In this document: positions 1-6,605 of the stretch, in pieces | Position numbering within the stretch: the first letter of the stretch is position 1 | How the letters are laid out: every line of letters starts with the position of its first letter | Assembly (NCBI GenBank): GCA_003135255.1 | Contig: PLAX01000194.1 | Coordinates: 311 to 7,193 of the forward strand | From: Candidatus Dormiibacterota bacterium | Lineage (GTDB): Bacteria; Chloroflexota; Dormibacteria; Aeolococcales; Aeolococcaceae | Direction of reading: 5' to 3' | DNA length: 6,883 nucleotides | Position numbers and translations under genes: made by a program | Notes under the pieces: model-generated | Database searches by the model: none | What the model saw: the letters and a program-made list of their open reading frames with translations, nothing else | Told to the model about the DNA's origin: nothing

Positions 1-28
1 GGCGCGGACAGCAGAGCTGTCCGACGCC
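1..28 (-). terminator. Strong hairpin 3' of polA, possible terminator
   Basis: Bases 1-12 (GGCGCGGACAGC) pair with bases 16-28 around the loop AGA. This gives 12 base pairs with a single bulged A at position 24. The hairpin begins about 45 nt past the polA stop codon on the minus strand, where a transcription end is expected. No U-tract is visible on the polA side, because the window ends there, so a classical intrinsic terminator cannot be confirmed. It could also be a mRNA-stabilising structure or part of a neighbouring element cut by the window edge. The rest of 29-72 is GC-rich and holds nothing recognisable. Confidence 0.45.
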
Positions 29-72
29 GGTCCCCCCGAAGACGATGTGCCCCGCCGGCGCCCCCGCACGAA

Positions 73-2808
73 TCAGCCCGCCGCATCCACCGGGGTCATC
101 TCCTGCCAGTTGTCGCCAATCTTGACGTCAACCACCAGGGGCACGACCAGCGGGTAGGCGTCGGCCATCGCGCTGCGGACCAGGGGGACCAGCGCCGGCA
201 GATCGTCACGCGGGACCTCGACCACCAGCTCGTCGTGGACCTGCAGGAGCACCTGGGCGGGCGAGCCGCTCTCCCGCAGCGCCCGATCGCAGTCGATCAT
301 CGCCTTCTTCATGATCTCGGCGGCACCGCCCTGGATGGGCATGTTGACCGCCATCCGCTCGGCGGCCATCCGCATCTGCCGGTTGGCGGCCCGGATGTCG
401 GGCAGGTGGCGGCGGCGGCCGGTGAAGGTCTCCACCCACCCCCACTCCCGGGCGTGCATCCGGGTCTGCTCCAGCCAGCGGGTGACCGCGGGAAAACTCT
501 CGAAGTAGGAGCGGATGAAGGCGCCGGCCTCCTCCCGGGACATCCCGGTGTCCCGGGCCAGGCCAAAGTCGGAGAGCCCGTAGACCACCCCGAAGTTGAC
601 CACCTTGGCGACCCGCCGCATGTCGCGGGTCACCGCCGGGGGGTCGATGCCGTACACCTGGGCGGCGGTGCGGCGGTGGATGTCCTCGCCCCGGGCGAAG
701 GCCTCGATCAGCCCCTGCTCTCCCGTGACGTGGGCGAGCACCCGCAGCTCGACCTGGGAATAGTCGGCCGAGACCAGCAGCCGGCCGGGGCCGGCGACGA
801 ACGCCCGCCGGATGCGCTGGCCCCACTCGGTGCGGACGGGGACGTTCTGGAGGTTGGGATCCGCCGACGACAGCCGTCCGGTCGCCGCCACCGCCTGGTT
901 GAAGGAGGTGTGCACCCGGCCGTCCTCGTCGCAGAGCAGGGGGAGGGCGTCGACGTAGGTGCTCTTGAGCTTGGTGAGCTGGCGCCATTCGAGCACCAGG
1001 TCGACCACCGGGTGCTCCTCGCGGAGGGCCTCCAGGCTGTCGGCGTCGGTGCTCCGGCCAAACTTGGTCTTGCGACCGGCGGCGAGCCCCAGCTCGTCGT
1101 AGAGGACGGTGGCGAGCTGCTGGGTGCTGCCGAGGTTGAAGGGATGGCCGGCGCGGTCGTGGACCTCGCCTTCCAGCTCTCCGATGCGCGCCTGCATCTC
1201 GGCGGAGATGGCGGCCAGGGCGTCGCGGTCGAGCAGGATGCCCAGCCGCTCCATCTCGGCGAGGATGGGGACGAGCGGCAGCTCCAGCTCATCGAGGAGC
1301 GGGAGCAGGCCACTCACGGTGAGCTGCTGGGTGAGCACGGCACGGACCGGCTCGACCAGCCCCACCCAGCGCCCGTAGTAGGCAGCCAGCTCTGCCGCCG
1401 TCAAGTCCTCGATCCGGCGGCGCCCACGGCCGCTGCCCAGCAGCTCGTCCTCGCTCTCCAGGTGCATGCCACAGAGATCGGCGGCGAGCCCGGTCAGGGA
1501 GAGGACCCGCGCCCGCGGATTGTCGACGTAGGCGCCGAGCATGGTGTCGAATCCCAGGGCCACGCGCAGCGCGGGGCCCCAGGCGAGGCATTCGCGCTTG
1601 AGGTCGTAGCCGTCGATGGTGAGAGCGGCATCGCCCAGAAGGGAGACGATCGCCTCCCGGTGCTCGGGCAGGGGCACCCACCAGGTGCGGGTTGCCCCCA
1701 CCGGGGCGATGGCGGTCCCAAGCGGCGCGCCGGTGCGGGGCGGCCCGGCTGTCACCGTGCGCAGCGCGAAGCGGCCGGCGGAGCTGACCGATTGAGCCAC
1801 CTCCGCGAACTGGGCCTCGCTCTCCACGACCACCACATCGACCGGGGTCTCCGGCGCCGCATCGAAGCTGAGCTCGACCTGGCCGGGCGGCCCCGTGACT
1901 GGCGCCGTGCCGTAGCCGAGCGCCTCCCCGAGCCGGGGCAGGAGGGAGCGGAACTCCAGGCGGTCAAAGAGGGCGTGCACCGCGGGCTGGTCGTAGCCGC
2001 CGACCCGGGCGCCGGCAAGGTCGAGGGGGACGTCGAGATCGCACTGGATGGTGGCCATGCGCTTGCTGAGACGGGCTTGATCCGCGTGCTCGGCGAGGTT
2101 GGTCTGGAGGCGCCCGGGCTTCATCCGCGGCACGGCCTCCAGGATCGCCTCCAGCGGGCCATGCTCGTGGATGAGGTTCATGGCCGTCTTCTCGCCGACC
2201 CCGGGGACGCCGGGGATGTTGTCGCTGGCGTCACCCTGGAGGGCCTTGTAGTCGACGAGGAGCGGCGGGTCGAAGCCGAAGCGCTCCCACACCGCGTCGA
2301 CGTCGTAGACGACGGTGTCGCTGATCCCACGGCGGTTGATGAGCACGCGCACGTGGGGGTTGACCAGCTGGAGGGTGTCGATGTCGCCGGTGACGATGAT
2401 CACGTCCAGGCCCGCCGCCACCGCCTTGACGGAGAGCGAGCCGATCACGTCGTCGGCCTCGAAGGTGGGGATCTCGACCTCCGGGATGCCGAGGACGGCG
2501 ACGACGTCACGCGCCCATTGGACCTGGGGGCGGAGCTCCTCGGGCATGGGCGGACGCTGGGCCTTGTATCCGGCCATCTCCTCATGGCGGAAGGTCGGCC
2601 CCGGCGGGTCGAAGGCCGCGATCGCGTACCCCGGACGGTGCTCGGTGAAGGCCTTGAGCAGCATCGAGGTGAAGCCGTAGGCGGCGTTGGTCAGCTCGCC
2701 GCGGCTGTTGGTGAGCGCCGGCATGGCGAAGAAAGCGCGGTAGACGAGCGCGTGCCCGTCGATGAGCAGGAGGGTGGGCCGCTCCGCAGCTCCGTCGTCA
2801 GTGGGCAC
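73..2808 (-). CDS. polA: DNA polymerase I (exonuclease-dead proofreading domain)
   Basis: This enzyme fills gaps and removes RNA primers during repair and lagging-strand synthesis. The product from the chosen GTG start is 911 residues, close to E. coli PolI (928). The N-terminal 5' nuclease domain (about 12-300) keeps its metal ligands in LLLIDGHALVYRAFF (13-27), FEADD (116-120), GDIDTLQL (141-148) and QGDASDNIPGVPGVGEKT (191-208). The polymerase domain (about 500-911) has motif A DYSQVELR (682-689), motif B with R731, K735, F739 and Y743, and motif C QVHDE (856-860, D859). Between them, residues of about 320-490 match the 3'-5' exonuclease fold, but the catalytic acids are lost. By my manual alignment, E. 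coli D355, E357, D424 and D501 correspond to R350, V352, E406 and W481, so proofreading is not expected. The start was set at GTG 2808 because similarity to the family begins just after it and a -10 box lies 7 nt upstream. An ATG at 2907 would add 33 Arg/Pro-rich residues that look non-coding, and a GTG at 2835 is also possible. The gene is divergent from the DUF151 gene. Confidence 0.96.
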   Translation of the reverse strand: MPTDDGAAERPTLLLIDGHALVYRAFFAMPALTNSRGELTNAAYGFTSMLLKAFTEHRPGYAIAAFDPPGPTFRHEEMAGYKAQRPPMPEELRPQVQWARDVVAVLGIPEVEIPTFEADDVIGSLSVKAVAAGLDVIIVTGDIDTLQLVNPHVRVLINRRGISDTVVYDVDAVWERFGFDPPLLVDYKALQGDASDNIPGVPGVGEKTAMNLIHEHGPLEAILEAVPRMKPGRLQTNLAEHADQARLSKRMATIQCDLDVPLDLAGARVGGYDQPAVHALFDRLEFRSLLPRLGEALGYGTAPVTGPPGQVELSFDAAPETPVDVVVVESEAQFAEVAQSVSSAGRFALRTVTAGPPRTGAPLGTAIAPVGATRTWWVPLPEHREAIVSLLGDAALTIDGYDLKRECLAWGPALRVALGFDTMLGAYVDNPRARVLSLTGLAADLCGMHLESEDELLGSGRGRRRIEDLTAAELAAYYGRWVGLVEPVRAVLTQQLTVSGLLPLLDELELPLVPILAEMERLGILLDRDALAAISAEMQARIGELEGEVHDRAGHPFNLGSTQQLATVLYDELGLAAGRKTKFGRSTDADSLEALREEHPVVDLVLEWRQLTKLKSTYVDALPLLCDEDGRVHTSFNQAVAATGRLSSADPNLQNVPVRTEWGQRIRRAFVAGPGRLLVSADYSQVELRVLAHVTGEQGLIEAFARGEDIHRRTAAQVYGIDPPAVTRDMRRVAKVVNFGVVYGLSDFGLARDTGMSREEAGAFIRSYFESFPAVTRWLEQTRMHAREWGWVETFTGRRRHLPDIRAANRQMRMAAERMAVNMPIQGGAAEIMKKAMIDCDRALRESGSPAQVLLQVHDELVVEVPRDDLPALVPLVRSAMADAYPLVVPLVVDVKIGDNWQEMTPVDAAG

Positions 2809-2815
2809 GGCCCTG

Positions 2816-2821
2816 ATGGTA
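2816..2821 (-). promoter_or_regulatory. Candidate -10 box of polA (leaderless start)
   Basis: On the minus strand TACCAT fits TAnnnT and is followed by 7 nt (CAGGGCC) and the GTG start of polA. A transcript starting at the usual distance would begin at or one base before the GTG. No Shine-Dalgarno-like purine run lies at a useful distance, and no convincing -35 hexamer is visible 16-18 nt upstream. The call rests on the hexamer, its spacing, and the same arrangement at the other gene starts in the window. Confidence 0.45.
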
Positions 2822-2936
2822 TTCGCCTGCTTCACCCGCCCGGGGGACGCGGTCCGGCGAGGCGGACGCCCAGGCATCGGTGCCCGCGACCCGCTCGGTC
2901 CGCCCATGAGCGAGGGCGAGGCTTCGAGGGCGGCGC

Positions 2937-2942
2937 TATGAT
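2937..2942 (+). promoter_or_regulatory. Candidate -10 box of the DUF151 gene (leaderless start)
   Basis: TATGAT differs from the sigma-70 consensus TATAAT at one base. Taking its last T as -7 places +1 exactly on the G of the GTG start at 2949. There is no ribosome-binding site in the 6 nt between them. The preceding GC-rich stretch (2909-2936) has no good -35 match. This is a strong candidate for a leaderless mRNA. Confidence 0.6.
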
Positions 2943-2948
2943 CGAGCC

Positions 2949-3479
2949 GTGGCCGACCTGATCGAGATGACCGTGGACAGCATCCGTGTGCACATGCCCA
3001 CCGGCCAGCACGTGGTCATCCTCAAGGAGAAGGAGGCGGAGCGCTACCTCCCGATCTGGATCGGCATCAACGAGGCCAACGCCATCGCACTGCGGATCAC
3101 CGGGATCACCCCGGAGCGCCCGATCACCCACGACCTCCTCGCCAACATCCTCTCGGCGGTCGATTGCAGCGTCGAGCGGGTGGTGGTCACCTCACTCGCC
3201 AACGAGGTCTTCTACGCCCGGATCCTGGCCCGGGTGGATTCCCGCAGGCTGGAGATCGACTCCCGTCCCAGCGACGCGATCGCGGTGGCGGTGCGGGTGG
3301 GGGCGGCCATCTTCGTGGACCCCGAGGTCCTCGAGAAGGCCGGGGTCCTGCCCGAACCGGATGCCGATCGGGAGCCGGGGGACATCGACGAGGCGGTCGA
3401 GGAGCGGATGGCCAAGGTCCGCGATTGGGTCAATGAGCTGCATCTGCCGGACCTGGGGACAGATCCCGAGTCGTCATAG
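2949..3479 (+). CDS. Bifunctional nuclease family protein (DUF151/BFN domain)
   Basis: The product has 176 residues, usual for bacterial one-domain members of this family, and is predicted soluble and cytoplasmic. The DUF151/BFN domain spans about 4-135. Hallmarks are LPIWIG followed by EANAIAL (34-48), RPITHDLL (57-64), and the block SRPSDAIAVAVRVGAAIFV (105-123) leading into VLEKAG (127-132). The acidic, probably helical tail (137-176) is less conserved. Plant members (BBD proteins) have reported DNase and RNase activity. Bacterial members such as Thermotoga TM0160 have a known fold, but their biological role is poorly defined, so a nuclease function here is family-based and not shown by the sequence. 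The GTG start is supported by the TATGAT box 6 nt upstream and by family similarity beginning within the first ten residues. The gene is divergent from polA, and its stop lies 10 bp from the stop of the convergent GH18 gene. No terminator fits between them. Confidence 0.93.
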   Translation: MADLIEMTVDSIRVHMPTGQHVVILKEKEAERYLPIWIGINEANAIALRITGITPERPITHDLLANILSAVDCSVERVVVTSLANEVFYARILARVDSRRLEIDSRPSDAIAVAVRVGAAIFVDPEVLEKAGVLPEPDADREPGDIDEAVEERMAKVRDWVNELHLPDLGTDPESS

Positions 3480-3489
3480 AGGCGCCCGG

Positions 3490-5073
3490 TCAGATAACAG
3501 ACCAGAAATTGGGGTCCTCGTCGCCCGCTACCCAGGCGGCGACACCGCCCAGTCCGAGGGTGCCGGCGGCGGCGACCTTGCGGAGCAGGCTGTCGGCGTC
3601 GTCGAACCAGAGCTGGGTGGACACCCCTCCGGATTTGCTGACCAGCACCGGGGTGGCGGCCGGGAAGTCGTAGTCGTAGGAGACCTCCGGCTCGCTGAGG
3701 GCCTGGGCGACCATCGACGCGTAGCCCCCGGCGGTCGGCCGAGCGTCGCCCGACCAGCTCCGGGCGTAGAGGGGGATGCCGAGGACGATCTTGGCGGCGG
3801 GCACCCCCGCCATGGTCCCGTCCAGCTCGGCCGCCTGCCAGTCGATCCCCGCCACCGGTCCGGGGTTCCCGACCTCGGTGTTCTCGTCGTAGGCCATCAC
3901 GACGAGGTAGTCCGCGACCGCGGCCAGACCTGGATCGTCGTAGGCGGCGGAGGCCGAATCGGTCCCCGCAGGGGTGTGGGGGACGACATCGATCGAGAGG
4001 CGGGCCCCGGCCGCACGCAGGGCGCTGGAGAGCTGGCCGGCAAACGCGGTCAGGGCGCTCTCGTCACTCCCCGGCACGCCCTCGAAATCGAGGTTGACAC
4101 CGGCGAGGCCGAGGCTCCGGACCTGGCTCACCACGGCCGTGACCAGGGCGGACTGGGCGCTCGCGCTGTTGAGCAGCAGGTCGGTCCCGGTGGGGCCGGC
4201 GTCGTCGTTCTTGAGCACCGGCCACACCGGGCGGCCGGCCGCGGCGGCCGCGGCAAGCGTCACCGGGTCCGGGGTGCCCTGGAGGCCCCCGTCCGGCTCC
4301 ACCTGCCAGCCGGTCGGACTGAGGATGGCGGCAGCCGCTGCGTGCGCCCGAGTCGAGGAGTGAGAGGCGGCGGTGCCGTCCGTCCAGAGGGTCAGCCGCA
4401 GGCCGGCCGGGGCGGGGGTGGCGGCCGGCACCGTGGCCCGGCGGAGGTGCTCGGTCTGGAGGCCGGTGAGCGAGAGCGTCAGCGGGCCGTCCAGCACCGA
4501 CCCGCGCGCCGCGGCCAGGCCGGCGGGGATGGCGAGCGAGGGCGTTGGGGTTGCCCAGGCGAGGCTCAGGTGGGTGCCGTCGACCCAGTGGAGCCGGGCC
4601 TGGGGGAGGGCGGCGGCGAGGGCGGCGCGGTCGGGAGCCCGTTCAAAGACGACCTGGCAGACGACCTGGCCGCCCGCGCCCAGCCAGGCGGCCGCGCTCA
4701 CCCCGGTCTCATCGACCACCTGGAAGCCGATCACCTCCTGGGGGCGACCGGCGACGTCGATCACCAGCTGGTGCTCGCTGGCGTAGGCCATGGGGGCGAC
4801 GCTCGCCGTGACCCCCTTGGACGAGCTGGTCAGGGTGAGAGGGTGGCCATCGAGGCTGGCGGAGACCACGGAGGGGGTGACCCCGGAGCCCTCGAGGCCG
4901 AGCTCCAGGGTCGGGGGAACGTCCGTGGTGCCGTCGTCGAGGGCTGTCCCCCCGGCGGTCACCACGACCAGGCCTCGGGGCGACGCCGCCGGGGAAGGGC
5001 CGCCGGCGAACGGCGCTGCGCAACCGGCCAGGGTCAGGAGCAGGAGGCCGAGGCAGGCACGGCGGGCGGGCAT
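3490..5073 (-). CDS. GH18-domain lipoprotein, probable cell-wall glycosidase
   Basis: The product has 527 residues. It starts with a lipoprotein signal peptide: basic N-terminus, hydrophobic core, lipobox LAGC with the lipidated Cys at 18. It should therefore be anchored on the outer face of the membrane. Residues of about 35-120 and 125-210 are Gly/Ser/Val-rich beta-type segments, probably two Ig-like domains (inferred). Residues of about 222-527 are a glycoside hydrolase 18 domain: AGVNLDFEG (324-332) with D329 and the catalytic acid E331, VVMAYDEN (391-398), PGPVAG (404-409), KIVLGIPLYARSW (428-440) and LGLGGVAAW (506-514). The order and wording resemble YaaH/YdhD/SleL-type peptidoglycan N-acetylglucosaminidases more than true chitinases, so the likely substrate is cell-wall glycan. 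In the family motif DxxDxDxE the first two acids are Ala and Asn. The ATG at 5073 is chosen because the signal peptide begins there; the frame stays open upstream, but that part only shadows the anti-sigma gene. A weak GAGGG lies 2 nt before the ATG. The gene is third in line after the sigma and anti-sigma genes, 59 nt behind the latter. Confidence 0.9.
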   Translation of the reverse strand: MPARRACLGLLLLTLAGCAAPFAGGPSPAASPRGLVVVTAGGTALDDGTTDVPPTLELGLEGSGVTPSVVSASLDGHPLTLTSSSKGVTASVAPMAYASEHQLVIDVAGRPQEVIGFQVVDETGVSAAAWLGAGGQVVCQVVFERAPDRAALAAALPQARLHWVDGTHLSLAWATPTPSLAIPAGLAAARGSVLDGPLTLSLTGLQTEHLRRATVPAATPAPAGLRLTLWTDGTAASHSSTRAHAAAAAILSPTGWQVEPDGGLQGTPDPVTLAAAAAAGRPVWPVLKNDDAGPTGTDLLLNSASAQSALVTAVVSQVRSLGLAGVNLDFEGVPGSDESALTAFAGQLSSALRAAGARLSIDVVPHTPAGTDSASAAYDDPGLAAVADYLVVMAYDENTEVGNPGPVAGIDWQAAELDGTMAGVPAAKIVLGIPLYARSWSGDARPTAGGYASMVAQALSEPEVSYDYDFPAATPVLVSKSGGVSTQLWFDDADSLLRKVAAAGTLGLGGVAAWVAGDEDPNFWSVI

Positions 5074-5081
5074 GGCCCTCG

Positions 5082-5087
5082 AGTCTG
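5082..5087 (-). promoter_or_regulatory. Weak possible -10 box before the GH18 gene
   Basis: CAGACT on the minus strand fits a degenerate xAnnnT hexamer and ends 8 nt before the ATG of the GH18 gene. It could support a separate, nearly leaderless transcript in addition to read-through from the sigma operon. There is no -35 match and no GGAAC ECF motif. The spacing is also less good than at the other starts, so this is only a possibility. Confidence 0.2.
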
Positions 5088-5110
5088 CACGCCCGTCCGC
5101 CCTGGCGGGA

Positions 5111-5128
5111 GCGACGACCGGTCGCCGC
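5111..5128. repeat. Inverted repeat between anti-sigma and GH18 genes
   Basis: An 18-bp near-perfect palindrome (plus strand GCGACGACCGGTCGCCGC) is centred between 5119 and 5120, with a perfect 10-bp core CGACCGGTCG. One pair is G-T in the minus-strand RNA. It starts 5 nt after the anti-sigma stop. It could act as an operator, or as an RNA hairpin that partly terminates or processes the mRNA and so sets the ratio of anti-sigma to GH18 product. No U-tract follows, so it is not a standard intrinsic terminator. GC-rich DNA yields such palindromes by chance. Confidence 0.4.
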
Positions 5129-5132
5129 CTCC

Positions 5133-6026
5133 TCAGTTGATCTGGATCGTGAGGATCACCACGGCATCGGGGGGTGCGACCAGGATGTCGTAGGTCTGGC
5201 CCGCCACCGCCGTGGCGGGGACGGTGACCTGGAGGAGCGGCTGGCCATCCACGGTGAGCCCCGCGACCGGAGTGGGGACGGCCATGGTGAAGTCGTCCCC
5301 CGGGCTCGAGGAGGAGGACTGCGGCCCGAGCAGGACGGTGCAGGGGAGGGAGACGGCGTGGCTGCTGTCGTCGATGAGCCGCGCGTAGATATCGACTGTC
5401 CCACCGGGCACGAAGCTCGACGCCTGGGTGGCCACGACACCCGTGCTGACCCCGTTGTCCTCGGTGGCGTGGTTGGAAAAGCCGACGGGGATCTCCAGAG
5501 CCTCGGCCTTGCTGATCGGCAGAGCCTTGGGGGAGCAGTCGGTCAAGCCGCCGAGCAGGGGCGCAAGCTCGGGAAGGAGGCTGGCGCTCTGCGGAGACGC
5601 CAGCGGGGCGTGGATGGCAGCCCCCGCCCCCGCATTGGACCCGGGGGCGACGGCAGGCGCTGCCATGTACGTCCGCGTCGGCCCGGCGCCCCGGGTGAGG
5701 ACCACGGCCGCGGTGACGCCACCCGCCACGGCGACCATCCCCGCCGCCGTCAACCCCGCCACGATGGCTCGTCCCCGTGGGAGCCGCATCGGCCGGTGGG
5801 CGAAGCGAGGCTCGAGGCCCGGCGACCCCTCCGGGAGGCGGACCGGGTGCGGCATGCGCGCGGTGGGCTGCTCCCGGAGGGCGTCCACGGCGGTGGTCAG
5901 CTCGGCGAAGGCGGCGGCACACGTGGAGCATTCGCCCAGATGGCGGTCAAAGGCCGCCCGCGCATCCGGGCTCAGCTCGCCGTCGTAGGCGGCCGAGAAG
6001 AGGGACTCGACGTGACCGCTCACCAT
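5133..6026 (-). CDS. Membrane-anchored zinc-finger anti-sigma factor
   Basis: The product has 297 residues. The N-terminal cytoplasmic domain (about 1-55) carries the ZAS motif H29-x3-C33-x2-C36 (HLGECSTC) within helices typical of anti-sigma domains. This domain binds and silences the ECF sigma factor encoded just upstream. A basic linker (about 56-86) leads to one transmembrane helix (about 87-110). The remaining 185 residues should be outside the membrane: an Ala/Pro/Gly-rich stretch (112-150), then a beta-rich segment (about 175-297) that I do not recognise. It holds only two cysteines (C164 and C229), which could form a disulfide. The gene overlaps the sigma gene by 7 nt (ATGGTGA), so translation is probably coupled. 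A GGAGGAGG ribosome site precedes the start. GTG at 6023 is an equally possible start and would have better spacing. The external domain is the likely signal sensor or the target of regulated proteolysis, by analogy with other ZAS proteins. Confidence 0.9.
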   Translation of the reverse strand: MVSGHVESLFSAAYDGELSPDARAAFDRHLGECSTCAAAFAELTTAVDALREQPTARMPHPVRLPEGSPGLEPRFAHRPMRLPRGRAIVAGLTAAGMVAVAGGVTAAVVLTRGAGPTRTYMAAPAVAPGSNAGAGAAIHAPLASPQSASLLPELAPLLGGLTDCSPKALPISKAEALEIPVGFSNHATEDNGVSTGVVATQASSFVPGGTVDIYARLIDDSSHAVSLPCTVLLGPQSSSSSPGDDFTMAVPTPVAGLTVDGQPLLQVTVPATAVAGQTYDILVAPPDAVVILTIQIN

Positions 6027-6595
6027 GCCTCCTCCGCGCGGGGAAAGATGGCGGGAGACTGGCGGAGAGCTGCAGCGAGCAGGCCTCGGGCACGGGAGAT
6101 CCGCGACTTCACCGTTCCGACCGGCACGCTCAGGGCCTCCGCCATCTCCTCGTAGGAGAGCTGGTTGACATCCCGGAGGACGACCGCGACCCGGAAGTCG
6201 TGAGGGAGGGCGAGCAGGGCAACGCGGATGGCGTCGGCCCGCTCGCGCTGGATGGCGGTGGCCTCGGGGCCGAGCCCGGGGTCGGGGAGGTCGAGCACCC
6301 GCCCCTCGGTGTCCTCCAGGGGGTCGGCGGGCCGCCGGCTGCGCTGGCGATGGATGTCGTGCGAGCAGTTGACGGCGACTCGGAAGAGCCAGGCCCTCAC
6401 GGTCGCGCCGCGGAGCTTCGGCAGGCTACGGAAGGCCCGGGTGAACGTCTCCTGGACCACGTCGGCGGCGTCGGCGGGGTTGCCGGTCAGTCGAAGGGCC
6501 ATGGTGTACAGCTCGTCCTGGTAACGATGGACGAGCGGCGTGAAGGCGTCCCGGTCACCGCGACGGGAGCGGTCGAGGAGCGCCTCGTCGTCCAT
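6020..6595 (-). CDS. ECF (extracytoplasmic function) RNA polymerase sigma factor
   Basis: The product has 191 residues, typical of an ECF sigma factor. It directs RNA polymerase to a small set of promoters in response to an external signal. Region 2 (about 18-87) shows FTPLVHRYQDELYTMALRLT (18-37), then the strongly conserved DAADVVQETFTRAFRSL (42-58) and RAWLFRVAVNCSHDIHRQ (67-84). The linker (88-112) is acidic and proline-rich. Region 4 (about 118-172) has LPHDFRVAVVLRDVNQLSYEEMAE and a helix-turn-helix ending in VPVGTVKSRISRARGLL (157-173). There is no region 3 and no extra C-terminal domain. The start is the ATG at 6595. The purines GGGGAG directly abut it, too close to act as a ribosome site, while a -10 region lies 6 nt upstream. 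The stop overlaps the start of the anti-sigma gene, the classic cognate-pair layout. I cannot assign a numbered ECF group by eye. Confidence 0.95.
   Translation of the reverse strand: MDDEALLDRSRRGDRDAFTPLVHRYQDELYTMALRLTGNPADAADVVQETFTRAFRSLPKLRGATVRAWLFRVAVNCSHDIHRQRSRRPADPLEDTEGRVLDLPDPGLGPEATAIQRERADAIRVALLALPHDFRVAVVLRDVNQLSYEEMAEALSVPVGTVKSRISRARGLLAAALRQSPAIFPRAEEAW
6028..6035 (-). promoter_or_regulatory. Strong ribosome-binding site of the anti-sigma gene
   Basis: GGAGGAGG lies inside the last codons of the sigma gene. It is 1 nt before the ATG at 6026 and 4 nt before the GTG at 6023; its first GGAGG core is 4 and 7 nt away respectively. It is the only clear Shine-Dalgarno sequence at a gene start here. 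It fits an operon-internal gene, which needs one, in contrast to the probably leaderless first genes. Confidence 0.7.
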
Positions 6596-6605
6596 CTCCC
6601 CAACA

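Noticed and set aside
1..69. A short minus-strand open frame from a GTG at 69 to the window edge, as a possible next gene after polA
   Set aside because: The roughly 23 residues match nothing I recognise, and the strong hairpin runs through it. All three frames are open in such GC-rich DNA.
2809..2907. A 33-residue N-terminal extension of polA from an ATG at 2907
   Set aside because: It is Arg/Pro/Gly-rich, unlike any PolI N-terminus, and would cover the -10 box. The GTG at 2808 fits the family length and the promoter spacing better.
235..2961. A 908-codon open frame on the plus strand opposite polA
   Set aside because: It is the antisense of a clear polA gene. Its composition (Gly, Arg, Pro, His, Asp-rich with no domain) is the usual shadow of GC-rich coding DNA.
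4231..4254. A dense GGCCGCGG palindromic stretch
   Set aside because: It encodes an alanine run in the GH18 protein, and GCC/GCG codons explain the symmetry.
2986..5193. A 735-codon plus-strand open frame over the DUF151 and GH18 genes
   Set aside because: It overlaps the DUF151 gene in another frame and then runs antisense to the GH18 gene. The Arg/Gly-rich translation has no family features.
5074..5931. A 286-codon upstream extension of the GH18 frame
   Set aside because: It overlaps the anti-sigma gene in another frame and is Arg/Pro-rich without a domain. A proper lipoprotein signal peptide starts at the ATG at 5073.
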